From the NCBI GenBank assembly GCA_037501455.1, contig CM074856.1, forward strand, positions 91,214,001 to 91,278,000: a DNA stretch of 64,000 nucleotides, given 5' to 3'. This DNA comes from Lantana camara (taxonomy: Eukaryota > Streptophyta > Magnoliopsida > Lamiales > Verbenaceae). Shown piece after piece: positions 49,410 to 61,807 of the stretch. The notes below the pieces were generated by a model. It had not been told where the DNA came from. It saw only the letters and a program-made list of their open reading frames with translations, and ran no database searches. Position numbers and translations under genes: made by a program. Positions within the stretch are counted from its first letter, which is position 1. Every line of letters starts with the position of its first letter.

Positions 49410-50517
49410 ATGGCTCGCGACAGACATCACCGTGATCGTTCTCCTAGACATCGACATCATCGTCATCATCGCCGGGAGAGATCACCACCTCCTCCTCCAC
49501 CTCCTCAGGCTCAGCCACAGGATTTTTTGAACGCCGTGGTGGGTCTTATTGATCAGAGAGTCCGGGATTATGTTCCACCACTACCACCAGTTCCACCCCC
49601 ACAGCCAGGGGCACAGATTTCAGCTGTTTTCAGGGAGTTCCAGAACCACCATCCTCCCAAGTTTTATAAAGGGAATGATATTCAAGCCGAGCAGTGGCTG
49701 AAAGAGATTGAGAGGATATGGGAGCTTATCCCGTGTGGGTCCCGGGAGAAGGCCCCGATGTACCATTTCTTTGATTCAGGGCGAGGCATACTCATGGTGG
49801 GAGAGTGTCCAGATTGTGTTAGCTGCTGCAGGTGAGGAAGTGAATTGGGCAGTCTTTGTCAGAGAGTTCCAGAACAAGTTCATTCCTCCATCTTCTCGCA
49901 CTAGAAGATTGAAGGAATTTACAGAACTGAAGCAAGGAAACAGGTCGGTCTCAGAGTACATCGCCGAGTTTGAGAGATTGTCCCGCTATGCTCCTAATAT
50001 AGCAAGTGATGATTTCCATAAGGCGATGCAGTTTGTTCAGGGCCTTAGACCGGATATTCAGGTAGCGATTGAGGCAGTCAACACGAGTACCTGGGTGAAG
50101 GCTACCAAGAAGGCACTGTTGGTTGAGGATTCAGTGAATGCGAGGCGATCTACTTACCGTTCAGGTTCAGGTTCGGGCTCAGGGTCTGGATCGGGATTCA
50201 GAGGTTCTGGATCGGGTTTCAGAGGTGCCGGATCAGGGTATAAGGGTTCAGGTTCGGGTTCTGCTTCAGGCAAGAGGCCGATGGTTTATTCTTCTCCACC
50301 ACCAGCTCCACAGGGCCCAGGGAAGAAGCCCCGACCAGCAGGACCAGTGATTCGAGCTCCAGGTGCTCCAGCTTTGCCACCACCACCCGAGAGACCTTAT
50401 TGTACCTTTTGTGGATAGAGGACACACGTCTATGATAACTGCAGGAGGCGTCTGGGTTTATGTCTACTTTGTGGGAGCGATGAGCATTTGGTAGACGGCT
50501 GTCCGGATCGCAGGATA
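49410..50517 (+). pseudogene. Gypsy B gag with one frameshift and one stop
   Basis: The ATG at 49410 begins a basic Arg/His/Ser-rich N-terminus (RDRSPRHRHHRHH), then prolines and a Gag core (PPKFYKGNDIQAEQWLKEIE). An extra base between about 49735 and 49765 shifts the frame; the second frame carries GEAYSWWES to the end. A run of Gly-Ser pairs (SGSGSGSGSG, about 50159-50270) forms a flexible linker that is longer than in A. Two CX2CX4HX4C knuckles close the protein; a TAG at 50416-50418 falls within the first. The role is virus-like particle formation and RNA binding. The frame flows into pol without a new start. Confidence 0.93.
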
Positions 50518-53500
50518 CCACCACCGGGAGCACCGAGACCACTGATTAGGGCTCGTGCTTATGCTTTGGAGGGTGAGCAGCAGGATGCTGATATTGATCC
50601 AGCCGCGGTAGTTGAAGGTACCATTTGCATACATGGCACGAACATTCATACGTTGTTTGATCCGGGAGCTACTCACTCCTTTCTTTCGAGTGTTATATCT
50701 GTTTCTTTGCCTTTGCCTGTTACTCGTTCTTCTGCATGTTATGTGGTTAGTACTCCGTTTGGTGGTAGTTTAGAATCTGATCAGGTGTTTAGAGAGGTTC
50801 CGGTGAGCATCGAGGGTCGAGTTTTCTTGCCAAACTTCATTGAGTTGTCGATGACTTGCTATAGATCTATTTTGGGCATGGATTGGTTGTACAGACATTC
50901 TGCCACAGTTGATTGTAGAGCGAAGAAGGTTCAGTTGGGATCGGATTTGGTAGTGGGTTGGAGTTCCAAGACTGTACCACTACTTTCTTTTTCTGAAGCT
51001 CATAAGTTGGTTCGAGAGGGAGCCACGGGTTTCATTGCTTATATTCTCAACAAACCTAAGGATCAGAGTAAGCTCGAAGAAACGGAAGTAGTGAAGGAAT
51101 TTCCCAAGGTCTTTCCTGAGGAATTGGATTCTTTACCTCCAGAACGGGAAATTGAGATTGTGGTTGATTTGTACCCGAATGCAGAGCCATACTCCAAGAC
51201 TCCGTATCGTATGGCTCCGGCCGAGTTGAAGAGTTGAAGACTCAACTTGATGCGTTGTTGGAGATTGGGTACATTAGACCGAGTTCTTCTCCCTGGGGTG
51301 CACCGGTTTTGTTTGTAAAGAAAAAGGACGGAACCTTGAGAATGTGTATAGACTATAGGGAGTTGAACCGGATGACGATCAAGAACAAGTATCCTCTTCC
51401 ACACATCGAGGAGTTGTTTGACATACTTCAGGGATCGAAAGTCTATTCGAAATTGGATTTGAGACAAGGATACTACCAGCTGCGTATCCGAGCGGAGGAT
51501 ATCTCTAAGACAGGATTTAACACTCGGTACGGGCATTAGGAGTTTGTGGTGATGCCGTTTGGTTTGACTAATGCCCCAGCAGCTTTTATGGATATGATCC
51601 ACAGGATCTTCAGGCCTTTTCTGGATAAGTTCGTGGTCATCTTTGTTGATGATATCCTGGTTTTCTCGAAGTCTGCCGAGGAGCATGCAAGACACCTTCA
51701 GTTGGTATTAAGGACTTTGAAGGAGCATCAGTTGTTTGCCAAATTCAGCAAGTGTGAGTTCTGGATTGACAGGGTGTTATTCTTGGGTCACGTGATTTTG
51801 GGCGACGGTTTGGAAGTCGATCCTTCGAAGATTGAGTCGGTTTTGAAGTGGGAGAAACCTAGGAATGCCTCCGAGATTAGGAGTTTCTTGGGATTGGCAG
51901 GTTATTACCGGAGGTTTGTTAAGGATTTCTCCAAGTTACCAGCTCCTTTAACCCAGTTGACGAAGAAGAATGTGAAATTCGATTGGAATGAAGATTGTGA
52001 GAAGAGTTTCACTTTCTTGAAGGAGAAGTTAGTGTCTGCTCCAGTGTTAGCCCTTCCGGAAGGTTTTGAAGGATATGCTGTTTATACGGATGCTTCTAAG
52101 GAAGGTTTGGGATGTGTGTTGACTCAAAAGGGTAAAGTAATTGTTTATGCATCCCGAAAGTTGAAAGAGCATAAGAAGAATTATCCGACACATGATCTTG
52201 AGCTCGCCGCCGTAGTCTTTGCACTTGGGAAGTGGAGACATTATTTGTACGGGGTGTCCTTCGAGATTTTCACCGACCACAAAAGCCTCCAGTATTTATT
52301 CACTCAGAAGGATTTGAATATGAGGCAACGGCGTTGGATGGAAAGGTTGGAAGATTATGATTGCACGATCAAGTACCATCCTGGCAAAGCCAACGTGGTC
52401 GCCGATGCACTTAGTAGGAAGGCTAGTGTGTCGAGCTTGGAAGTGGGTGAAAGTAGTGGAATCGAGCCAATTGTTTTGAAGGCTCGAGTTTCTAATATTT
52501 CGGTCCAGCCAGAGTTGAAGCACAGGTTATTTGAGGCTCAGGGTACGGATTTGGAAGTTCAGAGATTGGTAGCTAAGGCAAGAGCTGATCCGGAGTGTCT
52601 ATTCGGGTTCGATGAAACCGGTCTTCTTCGTTTCAAGAACCGAGTGGTTGTACCCGAAGATTTGAAACGGGTATTGTTCGAGGAAGCTCACAGATCGGCT
52701 TATTCTATCCACCCCGGAGGAAACAAGATGTATAAGGATTTAAGGCAATATTATTGGTGGCGTGGATTGAAGAAAGATGTGGCCGAGTATGTGAAGCATT
52801 GTCTCACTTGTCAGAAAGTGAAAGCCGAGCATCAGAAACCGGGAGGTCTTCTTCAGCCGTTACCTATTCCTGAGTGGAAGTGGGAACAGGTGACGATGGA
52901 TTTCGTGTCCGGATTACCTAAGGTGAAAGTTGGATTTGATGGTATTTGGGTGATTGTGGACCGTTTGACGAAGTCTGCACATTTTCTACCGGTTCGGATG
53001 TCGTATAAAATTCGCAAGCTAGCCGAGCTTTATAACCGGGAGATTGTTAGGCTTCACGGGATTCCGATTAGTATAGTTTCTGACAGAGATCCACGGTTCA
53101 CTTCGAGGTTGTGGCGTGAATTGCAAGAGGTTCTGGGTACGAAGCTTCAGTTTAGTACAACTTTTCATCCTCAGATGGATGGTCAGTCCGAGAGATTAAT
53201 AAGGTATCTCGAGGATTTGCTTCGAGCTTGTTCTTTGGATTTTCAGTCTTCTTGGCATGATCAGCTACCTTTGATCGGGTTTGCGTACAACAACAGTTTT
53301 CAGGCTTCGATTGGAATAGCACCGTATGAGCTACTTTATGGTCAGAAGTGTCGTTCTCCGTTGTTCTTTGACTTAGAAGAGTGGAAATGGACTAAGCAGG
53401 AAGGTGTTAAGAAAGGTGAGAAATTGGAAAAACCTTCCAAGGCCGTTGAAGCTATGATTGAGAAAGTCCAACTAATAAAACAACGGATGAAATCAGCTCA

Positions 53501-53981
53501 GGACAGACAGAAGAGCTACGCCGATCGTCGTAGAAGGGATCTCGAGTTTGAGGTTGGAGACCGGGTATTCTTGAAGGCGTCTCCACGTAAAGGATTTGCT
53601 CGGATTGGGAAAGGAGGTAAACTTAAACCTCGTTATTTAGGCGCTTATGAGATTTTGGAAAGAATTGGAGAAGTTGCTTACAGATTGGATCTACCACCGA
53701 GCCTCACGGGGATTCATAACGTATTTCACGTGTCTCAGCTGAGGAAATACTATCCCGCTGAAACCGAGATCATTCCTGTTGAAGAAGTGGAATTGGAACC
53801 GAGTCTTACCTTTGTTCAGAAACCGGTTAAGATTTTGGATAAGAAGTTTCAGGAATTAAGAAACCGGAAGATTCCCATGGTTAAGGTTCTTTGGAGAAGT
53901 GATAAGACCGAAGAAGCCACGTGGGAGACCGAAGACAAAATGAGACGGTTCCATCCAGAGTTGTTCCCTTCCGATCAGTGA
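50518..53981 (+). pseudogene. Gypsy B pol: protease, reverse transcriptase, RNase H, integrase, chromodomain-like tail
   Basis: Protease shows LFDPGATHSFL. A one-base deletion near 51229-51234 (AELK/S) and a TAG at 51537-51539 break the start of reverse transcriptase. From 51546 an open frame of 811 codons runs to 53981. It has FVDD at 51642-51653, RNase H ([19 protein letters not shown]), an integrase zinc region (HPGGNKMY ... CLTC), the integrase triad Asp 52899, Asp 53082 and Glu 53190 (DD35E spacing), the [16 protein letters not shown] region, and a tail with [17 protein letters not shown]. All catalytic residues that I can check are present, so the loss of function comes only from upstream lesions. 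Confidence 0.95.
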
Positions 53982-54015
53982 ATCTGGGGACCAGATTCTT
54001 TTAAGGAGGGAGGAT
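53981..54015 (+). other. Stem-loop and polypurine tract of gypsy B
   Basis: AATCTGG-GGA-CCAGATT (53981-53997) forms a perfect 7-bp stem beginning at the stop codon. It is followed by TTTTAAGGAGGGAGGA and the 3' LTR. Confidence 0.88.
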
Positions 54016-56905
54016 TGTAACGCCCCACCTTTCGGCAATTCAGGTATGATCGACACGTGTGCGTTTGAGAGTTAGATTTTAATTATTAATTGTTCATTTC
54101 TTTAATTTTCCATAGCATGACATAATTTTATAAAATCATATTCTTGACATTTTATTGAAAATTCACATCATATTATATTTTTCGGATATCTTGAACGTGA
54201 ATGCAATGTGAATTATTTTCCCAAATGTGATTTATTTCTTTGATGGCCTTAATTGCTCATTTACATGAATATGGGATCTAATTGCATTGGACCACATTGA
54301 TCATTTAATTTTGGAAATGGACTTGATTGCATGACTTAATAAATGGAAGGATTTAATTGCAAATTGGCCATCTCTTCTCCTCTCTTGAGCAACATATCAC
54401 GTACCATTGCATTCCCTTTCATACCAAACATTTCATCTTTGCTCCATTTCTCTCCCTCTTCAAACGAGACCAACCCTAGCAAATACGAGGGAGATTTCTT
54501 CATCCAAGCATCATAATTGTGGGTTTTGGGGACATTGGAGCATCATCATCATCACTTCTTCATCTTAGCTTCCATCTCTTTCATTTGAGGTAATTATGGA
54601 GATTGAATGATTTTATTGAAAATATGTGAGATATAGGGCTTTGTATTGGCTTGAGTAAATTGTGTATTGGTTGTTGGAAATATGTTTGTGATCATTAAGC
54701 TTGAGTTTGATGCATATATCTTGAGTTTTATGAACGTGGAGCATGATGGAGTGTGTGGGTTTCAAATGATTGATTATTGATGATCTAACTAGGAATTAGG
54801 TGTTTTTATGACTTGTTGTTGATCTATTTGTATGCTAGCATATTTATTGTATCAAATTTATGCATTTAATCTTGGCTTGAAGCCATTCTTGTTGATTGTT
54901 GTTGTGTTTTGTTGCTGCTCTGTTCTGTCTTCATTTTTACAGCAGCTCTCGTATTTTGGGAACGGCCCTTCCCAACCCCAGTTTAAAACTGGAACGGCCC
55001 TTCCCATGATGCTGAGACAGTAGGCCAGCGAGACTGGGAACGGTCGTTCCCATTTTGGCCTTTGAGCCGGAAGGGCCGTTCCCAACTAAAACGCTTTCCC
55101 TTTTAAGAAAACGCTGGCGCGTTTTCTGTAGGCCATGGGAACGGCCCTTCCCATTTTCAAAGGGAAGCCGGAACGGCCGTTCCCACAGTCCAGAAAGTGC
55201 CCAAAATTCACTGCATAAAATTGCATTTTTAGCACCTCGATCCGACGGCTTCTTTGACCCCTAATTGCTATTATATGACTGATTACATGTTGAAACGCAA
55301 TATTTTCATGGTACATTGTATTTTTCCCGTCGTCTCGTTGCATTTCCGCCGTTCGTCATATTTGGTACATTTTGAGTCGTGTTTCACGAACAATTGTCTT
55401 TCTTGCACAGACCAGCTTCCTGGTGACGAGGAGCAAGCCCCGTGAGCTGTTTCCTTGGATATTTTTGGGTCGTTCAGGTGAGGTTTAATTTTAGGTACAT
55501 AGGACCCGTACAACCCTATGTGAAGTTTTAAGCCAAAACCTACCTATATACTTATAGTTTTCAAATGAGATTGGTTTTCAAATGTTTTACGTAACTATTG
55601 AAGGAATTGACTGATTGATTGATTGATTTGGCGAGTATTGTATTGCACTGTAGGCCCGAGGGTAGTGACTCGAGCCAACCGGGAAAGCATGGGCTGACAG
55701 GTAACTCGAGAGCTATCCTCACCAAACTGGGACGAACCCTGAACCCTCTAGGAGGTTAGGGGAGGAAGGAGTTCCGGGCTTAGGGATTCATGTACCCTCT
55801 GCCCAGATTGATTGGATGGTGGGGCCTTCCAATCCCACCATCACCCGGAGGAAGAAGGCGTTATTGAAACTGCTAATTGTGCACAGTAGTGAATTGCTTG
55901 ATCACCTAATCACCTAATAATTGATTGATTGATTGATTGTACACAGTCGGTGTAAGGTTAGAGAATTGCCCCACTCGCCGGGCCACAATTGATTGTATTG
56001 AATTGATTAAATTGCAAATGAATTAGTTGTAACCTCGGGCGATATAATCTTTTATTTTACTAAATTGTATTGTTTCCCAAAAATTATTACCCGAGATTAT
56101 GACTTGCATGTATGTGCACTTATAATTATTTATACCCCTCGCTCAGTCTGTTTTGGACTGACACCTCAACTTTTCAGTGTTTTGCAGGGCGTGCTAAGCG
56201 GGAATTTAGAGTCTAGTGATCACCTAATCACCTAATAATTGATTGATTGATTGATTGTACACAGTCGGTGTAAGGTTGGAGAATTGCCCCACTCGCTGGG
56301 CCACAATTGATTGTATTGAATTGATTAAATTGCAAATGAATTAGTTGTAACCTCGGGCGATAGAATCTTTTATTTTACTAAATTGTATTGTTTCCCAAAA
56401 ATTATTACCCGAGATTATGACTTGCATGTATGTGCGCTTATAATTATTTATACCCCTCGCTCAGTCTGTTTTGGACTGACACCTCAACTTTTCAGTGTTT
56501 TGCAGGGCATGCTAGGCGGGAATTTAGAGTCTAGTGGTCTTTAAATTTGGGTCTAGCACACTTCATTCCCACATTTTGTTATGTATAGCTTGGGATATTT
56601 TGTATCACGCCTTGTTATCTATTTTGTTGTAGAGATGATATTGTATTGATAGTGTGAATGTTGGTACCTATAAGTAAATAAATAAATATGGTACCTATAC
56701 GTATCGAATTAATGTCATTGCTTCCGCTTTTTAATACTCTGACTTGATTGTTGGTTGGTTTTAAATTGAGGGTACCCGCCTAGCCTTGAGTCATTTTATT
56801 GTCTCCCGTTCGCTATAGCTTTGATTCATGTATGGATTGCCCATTTCATATGTGGATTGGGGCTATAGTGCGGGGGATGTGGTGCCTGGCGTTCCGGGTG
56901 CTACA
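54016..56905 (+). repeat. 3' LTR of gypsy B (2890 bp)
   Basis: It is the same as the 5' LTR except for scattered substitutions and an internal 318-bp tandem duplication. Terminal CTACA is followed by CAGTC, the TSD. Confidence 0.96.
55900..56535 (+). repeat. 318-bp tandem duplication in the 3' LTR of B
   Basis: Units 55900-56217 and 56218-56535 start with the same GATCACCTAATCACC and differ at only a few sites. The 5' LTR has a single unit from about 48476. The duplicated unit contains the CAGTC/GACTG hairpin. Confidence 0.93.
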
Positions 56906-57762
56906 CAGTCGTTCCCAACTGGTTCGTCCAAGAAGAAGCAGAAACAGCAGCAATGGCACCTGGAGCACCATTCAACACCAACACCTCTCCAAACCACTCC
57001 AAAACACACGAAATTCATACCACGAACCAAGTAAAATACGTAAATCACATATATGCACATTAGAACTCGTAAAACGGCCTTGAACACAAAGAACTCATAC
57101 CCCGGTTACTATTCATCATCTTCCCAAATCATCACATAGGCATAAATCCGGGGCACGAAAGCTACAACAAATTAAAACACGTAACGAATAGAGCACGAAT
57201 CATACCTGAAGTCGTTGATCGGACGGTTAGATCCTGAAAACCCAAACTTGAGGTCTTGGAGCCAAAAATGGGAATTTCTCCTTTCTTCCTTGTTGTGTTG
57301 TTGCTGATCGACCAAGAATGAGGAGAGAGGGATAAGGCTGGCCCTTTTAGGGCTGGTCAGACGGGTCGGTAGAAACGGGTAGGGTCAAGCGGTAACCGAT
57401 CTAACTGGAATGGGTTTTAAAACGGTTGGGTAATCAAATAGTTTTAGAAAAATAAAAGGTTAAGTATTTGAATCCGAATCACCGAAACGAACTCAATAAC
57501 AAGGTTAGAATTCGAATCCGAATTCCAGGGCTCAAAGTAGCCATGAAGGCCTCAAAACACCCTAAATAAAATTAGGTTCCTAACTTGCAATTTATTGGAC
57601 AATTGAGTCCAAGAACAATTTAAATAAAATTCTAAAGCGCACATAATTAAATAAATTACACGTTGACATTTTTAACGTGCGACGTCACATAAATCACATA
57701 ATTACTAAATTAAACTCTCTCGTGACGTCGTACCTGACTTGTCAGGAAAACGGGACGTTACA
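56906..57762 (-). repeat. 3' LTR of C, proximal part
   Basis: It resumes LTR C after B (CAGTCGTTCCCAACTGG) and ends GGGACGTTACA at 57762. A minus-strand CAG/GTATGA donor-like site starts at 57205. Confidence 0.9.
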
Positions 57763-60577
57763 ACCTCTCCCCCTTAAGAAGGACCTGTCCTCAGGTCCAC
57801 TGCCTCGAGTTCTGGACTCTAAGCAAAACTCTCTGTGTTCATCCCACGCGGGGTTCATGACATCCCGATAGAGATTAGTTCAGAAAGGTCTTCAAGTACA
57901 AGGGAAGTCTTCCACCACTCACGAACTTGACCCAACTATGAGTAGTCCGGACATCTCGCACGATAGGAGGGTCTACCCGAGATTCAACTCCCACCGTTTG
58001 ATCTATCCTAACCGTCCCACACTGGGTATCACAAGTGGAGTAGTTAATGGACTTCTACCACTCGTTCTCCAACCCAAGCGGATTCTCCATCATCTCATCA
58101 ACTTCATGATTTGAAGTTGGTTTCTTGAACCGTCACTAGCTTCAAAACATGGTCTCCGAAGACCCTTTGCAAAGCACGGCCCTCGTCTCACCTTGTGACT
58201 AAGGCACGCGCTCACTCCAAAGTAATAACAAATAGCAATAAATTACATGCAATAATAATTAAAGATATGCGTGATGCACGTGGTATGCATGTTGAAATGC
58301 ACCGTTCACCATTGGTTGGAAATCTTCCATTAGTTTGATTCGATTGGATACTTGACTCGTTGTTGAAGATTCATTTAATCATAGTGCCTTATCTCGAGTT
58401 ACCCATTATTTCCAATACTTCAGTGATCACCCGGTTTTTGCTCCACTATCTACCTTCTAATCTAATTACCGTACCTCAGAAAATCCAATGTAGGTATAAG
58501 GATCTTCGTGATTACTCGGCCTTCACTTACAATCAAATCCTTTACTCTCTTTATCACCATGATCAGAGGATTTAATTCTTGAATGTGTGCTTAATTTGAA
58601 CCATAACTAATTCGTTCCTCTTGTCAAAACATATTCAACCTGCTCGAATATTCGGGGTGTTCCTTTAATAACTCAAAATCTAGTCTCTAATCTTTATAGC
58701 ATTTTGGTTCATCATTGGGAATCCAACGAGCCGGTATCCATCTTGTTCATGTAGTGTTTTCCTTTTTAAATACTTCCCTTCCAATGCTCAAAGAAACGGT
58801 CTCTCACTTTCATCCCAATTATAAGGATCCGATCAAGTTTCCTTACCTAATATTCTCCTCTCCAATTCCTAAAATTCTTTCAAGACAAGAAACACGTGGT
58901 ACCACAACATTCTTGTAACCTCGTCTCACCAATTAATTCCCGAACATTCCTTGAACTTATATCTTCATTTCTTAAAATACCTATTTCTTCCGATATTATT
59001 CCCGAAGTTCCATTCACCCTTGGTTTGAAAACGAAGCGAGAACTAAATCCCCCAACATTTCTTGAATACTCACTTTCGACTCTTGAAGCACTTTACCTTT
59101 CTCCGAAATTATTTTCACATCTTCTCATCTCACTCCTGAAGGTAATCCAACGTCAGAGTCTTTCACTTCTTCCCTGTTGCCATTTCAAGAAATCCCGTTG
59201 CTTGTGACTTTTGCATTTTTGTTGCTCCTATTAAAGTAACCCACTTCAACACAATTCCACTTTCAAATCCTCCCCCGGTCGGCTCTCCCCCTTTAGAATT
59301 TCCATTCTTATCCTTTGAGCTTGTGGCATCAATACTTAAATTTGAAGATTCTCAATTCCTTCCGATTAGCTTCCTTGATCAATGTTCTCTTGTATCAAAC
59401 CGTATAGCTTTGTAATCCGAAATTGTGACTCTTGAACTCAAATGCTTCTACCCCTTGAAGTTGCTACCATGACTTCTCTTGAAAAAAATAATCTCTAATT
59501 ATTGCTCTAAATCTTCACCTAGTCTTCACCTTAATTGAATTTCTCGGAATCTACTTTTCTTGAACTTCAATGGGTTGTACAATTTGTCCTTTAGCTACTT
59601 ACACTCGAGCACATAACTTCCCTCCGAAAAATCTTTGTCTTTCTTTATCGCCTTCATTTGTTATTCCATATCTTCCAAATCAACCTCAAAATACGATAAT
59701 TCAACTTGGATCTGGAAGATAAACTCAATCTGCACGAATCTAGAATCTTTAACATATTAGCTTCTCCTGAACTTGGAATCATTAGATCGATCGGTTCACC
59801 TTAATTCCCATCTTATAGATACTTCACCATGGACACTAGAGTTTGCAAACTTTTCCTCCCACAACTTAAAAGTAGTTCAACTAACCGAAGATCTTCAATC
59901 TGTTTATGAATCCGAACCTTGAATCATTATTACCCTCAAAGCTTCCTTCATTCCTCCTTGAATTGAATAAGTCTTCTAGACCCAGTTGATCCACTTCCTT
60001 TCATAATGAAATCTCATGTAGCTATCTTGTAAATCATAAATATCACTTCCTACCAATTTCCCACCAAGTATCCACCAATTTCCATAAAACTTGTAAGTGC
60101 TCCCAATTTAATTCTTCCATTCCAGAGTTTACACCCGGTCCATAACCCAATTAGAAAAGAAGATCCTAGCTCTTAAATTTTTGTAGAAACCCTCGATGCC
60201 TTCCTTCCAACTTTCAAGCTAAAGAAAGGAGCTTGGGTATATTGTAGTTGTTGTAGAAATTGGCCGTGGTTTGATATTATCTTCATAACCTAGAAATCAC
60301 AACTCATTCCAGAATAAATGCATGGGTTTAGGGTATGCTCATGCACATAATTAACATCAAAAACATGAATTTGATGCAACAAGCAACACATAAATCAACA
60401 AAGTTTTGAAAGAAACATATTTAACAACATTTTCCATATCAAGTAGCAATAACAATGGTCATGTTCAATGCGGTGCGCACATTAACACATTGTTCCTAAG
60501 CCGTTCGACCTATACTTGACACGACACGACACTAGAACTCCGGTTTTGCAACCTAGAGCTCTGATACCACCTAAAGA
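57763..60577 (-). other. Non-coding interior of element C
   Basis: These 2.8 kb have no Gag or Pol motif in any frame. Open frames on the plus strand (up to 103 codons near 58896-59207) are short and unlike known families. Next to the LTR lie the polypurine tract (57763-57780, minus) and a stem GGACCTG/CAGGTCC (57781-57798). The adjoining 350 bp match the 3' interior of element Z. The opposite end carries the primer site. The sense (minus) strand is purine-rich. Confidence 0.8.
60558..60569 (-). other. Primer binding site of element C
   Basis: GCTCTGATACCA on the plus strand is TGGTATCAGAGC on the minus strand, 8 bases inside the LTR, followed in sense by TCTAGGTTGCAAAACCGGAG as in A and B. 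Confidence 0.93.
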
Positions 60578-61807
60578 TGTAGCACCCCGAGACGGGAGCA
60601 CCACATCCCCCGCACTGTAAGTTCGGTCCACATAGGAAATGAAATGATCCATACATGAACTAAACTTACAGCGAACGGAAGACAATGAAAAGACAGTCCT
60701 AGCTAGGCGGAATCTAACCCTGAAACAATCAACAATGATAAATGTGCGGAAGTAAGGCAATTATCTATTCAATATCAATAAAATGAATGCCAGTTCAAAA
60801 AGAGTAAATACGGGTTCTACTAATTCAATGAACCTGTCCTAACCTGTCCCGAATCAATTCAATACAATAACATAAAACGGGTTCAACTAAAGCCCTAGAA
60901 ACCTGTCCCGAGTGCAATTTAATTCAGTAAGTAGCATACTAATCCAATAGCAAATTCAGTACAGTAATTAAAGTACAATATGCAGAAGTGTAAGTGGAGA
61001 GACTGGAACACGACTCGAAAGGAAAGACAAGACACAACTCTGACTCCCGCCTAGCACACCACCTGCAAAACTGAAAAGTGAGGTGTCACTCTCCACAAGA
61101 CTGAGCGAGGGGCAATATATATATAAGCGCAAATAACATGCAAGTTGTAACCTCGGGTAAGGTTTTATAACAAAAACAAAATAGGTTCAATAATACTTTG
61201 AACTCGCCCGAGATTACAACTATCAGATTAGACACTTCAATCAATTTCAATCAATCAATCAGTGACCCGGCGAGTGAGGGCAATTCTCCAACCTTACTCC
61301 GACAGTGTACAATAATTTAATTATTCAATAATTAGGTCATCAAGCAATCAATTACAGTGCACAATTAGCAGTTTCAATAGCTCCTTCACGCCACCCGATC
61401 AATCTGGATTGCAAGGCCCCCGTCGATATTGTCCGCTTTGGGTGGGAACCAGACCCCGAAGGGAACCACCCTCACGGTTTTGTTTCTCGCTGGTGGGAAC
61501 CAGACCCCGAAGGGAACCACCAGGAGAAGGCCTCACTACCCAGTCTCATTGAGCATAGGATTCATGAGTCCCTATGCCCGGAGCTCCTTCCTTCCCTAAT
61601 CTCCTAGGGAATTCAGGGGCATCCCAATTTGGTGAGAATAGCGCTCGAGTTACCCGTCAGCCCTTGCTTTCCCGGTTGGCTCAAGCCACTACCCTCGGGC
61701 CCACAGTGCACGGTACAATATACTCACCAACACAATCAATACAGTACAATTCAATAGATTAGTGGAAAATCAATAGAGTTTAGAAAACTATAGATATATA
61801 GATACCT
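60578..61807 (-). repeat. 5' LTR of C, truncated by element D
   Basis: Nearly identical to 44725-45954, including the pair of 30-bp repeats (about 61439-61519). It stops at GATACCT where D begins; the uninterrupted copy reads GATACCTTTTAGC. Confidence 0.93.

Larger units (their letters stand above)
46592..56905 (+). mobile_element. Ty3/gypsy element B, complete, nearly intact
   Basis: The order is 5' LTR (46592-49163), primer site (49172-49183), gag-pol (49410-53981), polypurine tract and 3' LTR (54016-56905). The TSD is CAGCC/CAGTC. The LTRs differ by about 1.5 percent by eye, plus a 318-bp tandem duplication in the 3' LTR. Four or five lesions prevent full expression. Structure and protein motifs match element A, so both belong to one family. 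Confidence 0.96.
44725..61807 (-). mobile_element. Gypsy-type element C without coding capacity, split by B and cut by D
   Basis: On the minus strand the order is 5' LTR (60578-61807, truncated by D), primer site (60558-60569), interior (57763-60577), polypurine tract and 3' LTR (57762-56906 and 46591-44725, split by element B). The two LTR copies look about 99 percent identical by eye over their shared 1.2 kb. The interior has no gag or pol, so it resembles the large non-autonomous elements called LARDs. The left flank is GATTG (44720-44724); the right flank is hidden behind D. Confidence 0.9.

Noticed and set aside
58360..59207. Plus-strand open frames in the interior of element C
   Set aside because: Short, antisense to the element, without known motifs, in DNA whose one strand is pyrimidine-rich.
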